DNA of 9,943 nucleotides, taken from positions 1-9,943 of the forward strand of contig JBKJUS010000145.1 of assembly GCA_046590575.1 (NCBI GenBank), given 5' to 3'. This stretch comes from DATLNF01 sp046590575 (lineage in GTDB: Bacteria; Actinomycetota; Actinomycetes; BP-191). The notes beneath the pieces are model-generated. The model did not search any database. It was not told the origin of the DNA and was given only the letters and a program-made list of their open reading frames with translations. Below are positions 6,614 through 9,943 of this stretch, piece after piece (positions within the stretch are counted from its first letter, which is position 1; every line of letters starts with the position of its first letter). The position numbers were made by a program, and so were the translations under genes.

Positions 6614-7996
6614 CTATCCAGCCTGCCCTGCAAGCGCGGTTGGCTCGTTGGCCGCTAGGTCGGGGCGGCGGACCGCGAGCGCGCAAAGCGCGGCCCAGAG
6701 CGCACCGAGGGCGTAGCCCCCGAGCACGTCGGTCGGCCAGTGAACGCCGAGGTAGACCCGTGAGAAGCCGACGATGAGGCACCCGAGCGCGGCGGCTGAC
6801 CAGATGGTGACCTTCCGCGGCCACGAGCCGGTCAACACAGCACCAAGGGCGGCGAGGGTGACGGCGACCGCCGCGGTCTGGGTGGCGTGCCCGGACGGGA
6901 ACGCGTAGCCGGTGGCGGTAGACACCAGTTGCCCGACGTGAGGGCGGGGCCGGCCGACGAGGGGCTTGATGAGGTCGTAGAGGGCGATGGCTCCGCCGAG
7001 GCTGAGCGCCAGCTGCGCCATGGTTGCCCAGCTCCGGGTGCGGTGGCGAGCGGCGAGGCCGACGGTCACGATGAGCGGGACGAGTACGACGGTGCTGCCC
7101 AGCCAGGTCACGTCCCGCATGGTGGTGGTGAGCCACGCGGTGCGGTGCTCGGCCAGGTACCGGACGACGGGTAGGTCGACGCGGGTGGCGTCGTCGCCGC
7201 CGAGGACGTCTTGGAGCAGGGAACCGAACGCCCATCCGGCGGCGGCGAGGACTGCGAGCTGGGCGGTGAGGGCGAGGCCGAGGGCGGTGCCGGGACGGAA
7301 CCGGTCGCCGAGAAAGGTGAGCTGTGATCGGTATCGCCCGGTGAGCGACGCGACCCGGGGCCGCTCGAGGTGTCGGGTCGCGATTCCGCGGACCTGGTCG
7401 GGGTGGCGGGCGATCCAGCGGGCCGTGAGCACGACGGCGGCGACGGCGGCGACCGCGCCGAGGAGGACGAGTCCGGCGGGGCCGGCGTAGCGCTCGACAC
7501 GACGGTAGGAAGATCCCGCTAGGTAACCGGCGAGGACGGTGCCGGGTGCCCAGATGATGGCGCCGAGGGCGTTCCAGGCCAGGAACCGCCGGTAGGGCAT
7601 GCGGGTGGTGCCGGCGACGGCGGGGACGAGGGCGCGCAGCACGCCGACGAACCGCCCGACGAGGATCGCCCGTCCTCCTTTGGCTTCGAGGTAGGCCTCG
7701 GCTCGTTGCCAGCGTTCGGCTCCGACCTTGCGGCCCAGGCGGCTCCGTTGGAGTGCCGGTCCGAATCGCCGACCGATCTCATAGCCGAGCGAGTCGCCGG
7801 CGATCGCGCCGCCGGCGGCGACGCCCATCATCAGGGCGAGGCTGGCATTGCCCTGATGGGCGATGTAGCCGCCGGTGAGCAGGGCCAGCTCGCCGGGGAT
7901 GAACAGCCCGACGAACGCCGAGGCCTCCAGCGCCGCCAGTATGGCGACAACGAGGTAGGCGACGGGACCGGCCAGCGAGCTGAGCGAATCAAGCAC
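6614..7996 (-). CDS. DedA-PAP2 fusion: membrane lipid-phosphate transporter domain joined to lipid phosphatase
   Basis: 460-residue polytopic membrane protein. Residues 1-165 are a DedA/SNARE-associated domain: FVGLFIPGE (E36), the AGDSLGYEIGRRFG loop (D68), GRFVGVLRALVPAVAGTTRM (R115, R121, P125) and FLAWNALGAIIW. A helix and basic linker (170-235) lead to a PAP2 phosphatase domain (about 238-445) with all three motifs: KPLVGRPRP (K344, R351-P352), FPSGH (367-370) and SRVYLGVHWPTD (R413, H419, D423). PAP2 enzymes dephosphorylate lipid (pyro)phosphates such as undecaprenyl diphosphate on the outer leaflet; some DedA proteins are reported undecaprenyl-phosphate flippases. The fusion could couple both steps (inference; a phosphatidate-type substrate is also possible). 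The GTG start overlaps the upstream PAP2 stop by 8 bp, so the two are coupled. Confidence 0.93.
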   Translation of the reverse strand: MLDSLSSLAGPVAYLVVAILAALEASAFVGLFIPGELALLTGGYIAHQGNASLALMMGVAAGGAIAGDSLGYEIGRRFGPALQRSRLGRKVGAERWQRAEAYLEAKGGRAILVGRFVGVLRALVPAVAGTTRMPYRRFLAWNALGAIIWAPGTVLAGYLAGSSYRRVERYAGPAGLVLLGAVAAVAAVVLTARWIARHPDQVRGIATRHLERPRVASLTGRYRSQLTFLGDRFRPGTALGLALTAQLAVLAAAGWAFGSLLQDVLGGDDATRVDLPVVRYLAEHRTAWLTTTMRDVTWLGSTVVLVPLIVTVGLAARHRTRSWATMAQLALSLGGAIALYDLIKPLVGRPRPHVGQLVSTATGYAFPSGHATQTAAVAVTLAALGAVLTGSWPRKVTIWSAAALGCLIVGFSRVYLGVHWPTDVLGGYALGALWAALCALAVRRPDLAANEPTALAGQAG

Positions 7997-8585
7997 GCCC
8001 GAGCTCGTCGCCGCTGCGGGCGATCAGCGGACCGAGGGGCGAGCGCACCAGTCGATCCAACAAGGCGCTGACCGGGCGGACGGCGACGCGGGTGACAACC
8101 ACGGCGACGGCAACACCAAGCACCAGACCGGCGACGACGTCGCCCGGGTAGTGAGCGCCGACGTAGACGCGAGCGAAGGCCATGACGAGCGCGAGGGGGA
8201 CGGCGAGTCGGGCGAGGCGCCGCTCGGCGAACCACAACCCACCGGCCACCGCACCCGCGACGGTGGCGTGGTCGCTCGGAAACGTGAAGTCGGTGGTGCG
8301 GGCCACCAGTACCTTCATCCCGGCAATGGCGTCGTAGGGGCGGGCCCGGGCGACCATGTGGCCGAGCAGCTGAGCGGCACCCAACGCCACGAATGCGGCC
8401 ACGACCGTGCACACAACCGCTGCGACGATCGTCGTGTCGGATCGCTGGCGACCGATCCACCATCCGGCCAGGAGGGCCAGGCCGAACAGGGCGATCCCGT
8501 ACTTGGCGTAGGCGAGGACCGGCGGCTGAAGCCAACCGGTCCGCTCCGCGAACCGGTTGACGATCTTGAAGAGGGACTCGTCCAT
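7989..8585 (-). CDS. PAP2-family (BcrC-like) membrane phosphatase
   Basis: 198-residue polytopic protein of the compact stand-alone PAP2 type, probably an undecaprenyl-diphosphate phosphatase acting outside the membrane (inference from similarity to the BcrC class). Motif 1 is GHMVARARP, in which the position of the usual lysine of KX6RP is Gly75. Motif 2 is FPSDH (P103-H106) with the general-acid His. Motif 3 is ARVYVGAHYPGD (R139, H145, D149), with Ala for the common first Ser. Key histidines, the Asp and both Arg are present, so activity is plausible. The ATG at 8585 is preferred because it shares one base with the DUF1232 stop (TGATG). A longer GTG or ATG form from 8645 would overlap that gene by 61 bp, and its extra residues look unlike protein. 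Confidence 0.9.
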   Translation of the reverse strand: MDESLFKIVNRFAERTGWLQPPVLAYAKYGIALFGLALLAGWWIGRQRSDTTIVAAVVCTVVAAFVALGAAQLLGHMVARARPYDAIAGMKVLVARTTDFTFPSDHATVAGAVAGGLWFAERRLARLAVPLALVMAFARVYVGAHYPGDVVAGLVLGVAVAVVVTRVAVRPVSALLDRLVRSPLGPLIARSGDELGRA

Positions 8586-8977
8586 CAGCCTGCCGCCGGC
8601 CGGTTGCCGAGGAGGCGTTCCATCACCGACCGCTGTCCCGGCCACGCCTCGAACAGCACCTCGGGTGGCACCTGGCGGGCCGCGTAACGAAGCGCCAAGG
8701 CCACGACCACGACGTCATCGAGGGGGCCGATCACGGGAAGGAACTCCGGGATCAGATCGATGGGCGACAGCACCCACAACCCGGCGAAGCCAACCGCCAG
8801 CTTCGCCCGCCGGGGCACGCGCGGGTCGCCGCGCAGGCGGCGGACGGTGGTCACGCAGTCCGGGAGGAAGCTGGCCAGCTCCTTGAGGGTTCCCTCCGGC
8901 AGTCGCGCCGCCAACATCACCATCAGCGCCCACGAGGCGAGAAGCATGCCCAGACCGATGAGCACCAGACGGATCAT
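8585..8977 (-). CDS. DUF1232 small membrane-associated protein
   Basis: 130 residues. An N-terminal hydrophobic helix (about 2-23) is followed by an amphipathic stretch, then the DUF1232 (PF06803) core RRAKLAVGFAGLWVLSPIDL continuing with IPEFLPVIGPLDDVVVVALA at about 76-115. The pattern of Pro-Ile-Asp, then Ile-Pro-Asp/Glu, then Gly-x-Leu-Asp-Asp is the family hallmark. No biochemical role is established. It is the first gene of the minus-strand lipid-phosphate cluster, coupled to the PAP2 gene by TGATG. Its ATG lies 47 bp from the divergent ChrB-N start, with no Shine-Dalgarno but a TACGAT box 7 nt upstream. Confidence 0.9.
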   Translation of the reverse strand: MIRLVLIGLGMLLASWALMVMLAARLPEGTLKELASFLPDCVTTVRRLRGDPRVPRRAKLAVGFAGLWVLSPIDLIPEFLPVIGPLDDVVVVALALRYAARQVPPEVLFEAWPGQRSVMERLLGNRPAAG

Positions 8978-8984
8978 GAATGAG

Positions 8985-8990
8985 ATCGTA
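8985..8990 (-). promoter_or_regulatory. Candidate -10 box (TACGAT) of the DUF1232-led operon
   Basis: On the minus strand TACGAT ends 7 nt before the ATG at 8977. It shares three bases with the left arm of the GTAAC/GTTAC inverted repeat, so a protein bound there would cover this promoter. Confidence 0.5.
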
Positions 8991-9001
8991 ACCGCTGTTA
9001 C
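8988..9001. promoter_or_regulatory. Candidate operator: inverted repeat GTAAC-N4-GTTAC between divergent genes
   Basis: A perfect 5-bp dyad with spacer CGCT sits in the 47-bp gap between the DUF1232 and ChrB-N starts. It overlaps the minus-strand -10 box and lies where the ChrB-N gene's -35 should be, so one dimeric regulator could control both directions. The A/T-containing arms make it less likely to be chance than G/C-only dyads. ChrB proteins act as regulators in some chromate operons, but whether this one binds here is unknown. Confidence 0.4.
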
Positions 9002-9011
9002 ACACCAGTTG

Positions 9012-9017
9012 TACGCT
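9012..9017 (+). promoter_or_regulatory. Candidate -10 box (TACGCT) of the ChrB-N operon
   Basis: TACGCT ends 7 nt before the GTG at 9025. Hexamer, preceding G, spacing and start codon all equal those of the response regulator promoter. No Shine-Dalgarno is present, which fits a leaderless message. Confidence 0.5.
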
Positions 9018-9024
9018 GTCCGAC

Positions 9025-9561
9025 GTGGAAGTGGAGTGGGTAGTCGTCGTGGTGCGGGTCCCGTCCGTGCCGTCCCGGCATCGGGTGGCCGTGTGGCGCG
9101 AGCTCCGCCGCGGTGGCGCCATCCCCCTCGCTGCGGGGACCTGGGCCCTTCCCGCGAACCCGCTCACCGCCGAAACCGTGGACAAGGTCCGAGATCTCAT
9201 CTCCCGCGCCCCCGACGGTGAGCTGCTGCTCCTCGACGCCCAAGGACGCGACGACCTGTCCGAAGCCAGGCTCCGCGAGCGGTACACCGCGGCCCGGGAA
9301 GCCGAGTGGATCGAGTTCCTGAACGACAGCGCCAAGTTCCATGCCGAGATCGAGCGGGAGATTACGAAGAAGAAGTTCACGCTTGCCGAGCTCGAAGAAG
9401 AGGAGCAAAGCCTGGACCGGCTGCGGCGTTGGCATCGGGAGCTCTCGTTGCGCGACACCTTCGGCGCGCCATCCGCCGCCCAGGCAGCCGTCGCGCTCAA
9501 GGAGAGCACCGAACGACTCGAAGGCTACGCCGAGCACGTCTACCGAGCGCTCGGACAATGA
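9025..9561 (+). CDS. Stand-alone ChrB N-terminal-domain protein
   Basis: 178-residue soluble protein. Nearly the whole length matches the N-terminal domain of ChrB (ChrB_N): VPSRHRVAVWRELRRGGAIP (15-34), ALPANP, LLLLDAQGRDD (67-77), a helix with AAREAEWIEFLNDSAKFHAE, the charged segment KKKFTLAELEEEEQSLDRLR (115-134) and GYAEHVYRAL at the end. Full ChrB proteins also have a C-terminal ChrB_C domain and lie beside the chromate exporter chrA; ChrB of one characterised operon is a chromate-responsive regulator. Here the C-terminal domain is absent and the next gene is not chrA, so chromate resistance is only suggested by family name. GTG start: similarity begins within the first residues and the TACGCT box is 7 nt upstream. 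Its stop overlaps the next start as ATGA. Confidence 0.88.
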   Translation: MEVEWVVVVVRVPSVPSRHRVAVWRELRRGGAIPLAAGTWALPANPLTAETVDKVRDLISRAPDGELLLLDAQGRDDLSEARLRERYTAAREAEWIEFLNDSAKFHAEIEREITKKKFTLAELEEEEQSLDRLRRWHRELSLRDTFGAPSAAQAAVALKESTERLEGYAEHVYRALGQ

Positions 9562-9943
9562 GTAGCGAGGTCCACCCCCCACCCTCACGGCTGGCGGTCG
9601 TCGCACGGTTCGTCGCGCTCATCGGGGTCGTCGTGCTCCTGCCTGGTGTCATCGTCGGCGGCGACCTGTTGGTGTTCCCGGCCGTCATGTTGGTTGTCGG
9701 CACCTGGCTCGCGATCGCCCTCGTCGTGCTCGGGCATTGGCTGGCCACGACCGTGCTCCCACCGTTGAGGATCACCGCCAAGCGGGCCGGGGGCGCCGCC
9801 TGGCAGGCGATCACCGACGACCCAATCGGACAGAGAATCCACCGCCGGGCGCGCTCGCTGCAGAACCGGCTCGCACCGCTCCGGCGGCCAGCCCGCTGGA
9901 CGGCCCGCCGCTTCGGGCCCGGCCCAACCGGCGCCGTCCTTAC
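9558..9943 (+). CDS. Membrane protein, 3' end missing; possibly a PAP2-type phosphatase
   Basis: Begins with ATG overlapping the ChrB-N stop by 4 nt (ATGA) and stays open to the window edge (128 full codons). Visible: a short polar N-terminus, two hydrophobic helices (about 14-36 and 40-66, including VVGTWLAIALVVLGHW), then a basic segment (72-122) ending RRFGPGPTGAVL plus a Thr from the partial last codon. That end resembles the start of the PAP2 part of the DedA-PAP2 fusion (DRFRPGTALGLALT), and the basic lead-in resembles the fusion's linker. I infer that a PAP2 domain may follow, but no catalytic motif lies within the window, so the family is unproven. It is co-transcribed with the ChrB-N gene. 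Confidence 0.75.
   Translation, partial: MSSEVHPPPSRLAVVARFVALIGVVVLLPGVIVGGDLLVFPAVMLVVGTWLAIALVVLGHWLATTVLPPLRITAKRAGGAAWQAITDDPIGQRIHRRARSLQNRLAPLRRPARWTARRFGPGPTGAVL

Noticed and set aside
8586..8645. Longer start of the stand-alone PAP2 protein at 8645
   Set aside because: It would add 20 Gly/Pro/Arg-rich residues overlapping the DUF1232 gene. The ATG at 8585 makes a clean TGATG junction.
1..9943. tRNA, rRNA, CRISPR array, insertion sequence or phage features
   Set aside because: I looked for T-loop motifs, regularly spaced repeats, transposase motifs and long terminal inverted repeats and saw none.

Overview
This is high-GC bacterial DNA, most likely from an actinomycetote. The coding sequences strongly favour G or C at third positions, several genes start with GTG, and most reading frames lack a Shine-Dalgarno sequence. 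An environmental lineage such as Acidimicrobiia is possible, but the sequence alone does not settle this.

Layout. (1) Positions 1-2728 hold a regulatory module. A membrane protein built from DUF347 repeats (minus strand, 3' end outside the window) is divergent from an OmpR/PhoB-type response regulator and its sensor histidine kinase (plus strand, overlapping GTGA junction). The 123-bp gap between them carries facing TANNNT promoter elements and an 11-bp-pitch direct repeat that could be the regulator's binding site. (2) Positions 2729-3394 have no convincing gene, only coding-like scraps. (3) Positions 3395-5581 encode a glycogen-debranching-type enzyme with its own Shine-Dalgarno sequence. 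(4) Positions 5706-8977 form a compact minus-strand cluster of five membrane-associated genes. Transcribed order: DUF1232, stand-alone PAP2 phosphatase, DedA-PAP2 fusion, DUF1003, DUF421. (5) Positions 9025-9943 hold a divergent pair: a stand-alone ChrB N-terminal-domain protein, then a membrane protein cut by the window edge whose visible part resembles the region before the PAP2 domain of the fusion.

How they may work together. The two PAP2 domains and the DedA domain suggest turnover of a polyprenyl or phospholipid phosphate at the membrane: a phosphatase acts on the outer face and a DedA-type transporter returns the lipid phosphate. The small DUF1232, DUF1003 and DUF421 proteins look like envelope or stress accessories. 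The two-component system probably controls the divergent DUF347 protein.

The most striking pattern is at starts. All five genes that begin without overlapping a co-directional upstream gene, apart from the debranching enzyme, have a TANNNT hexamer ending exactly 7 nt before the start codon and no ribosome-binding site. This points to leaderless transcription. The debranching enzyme is the exception, with a good ribosome-binding site and no such hexamer.
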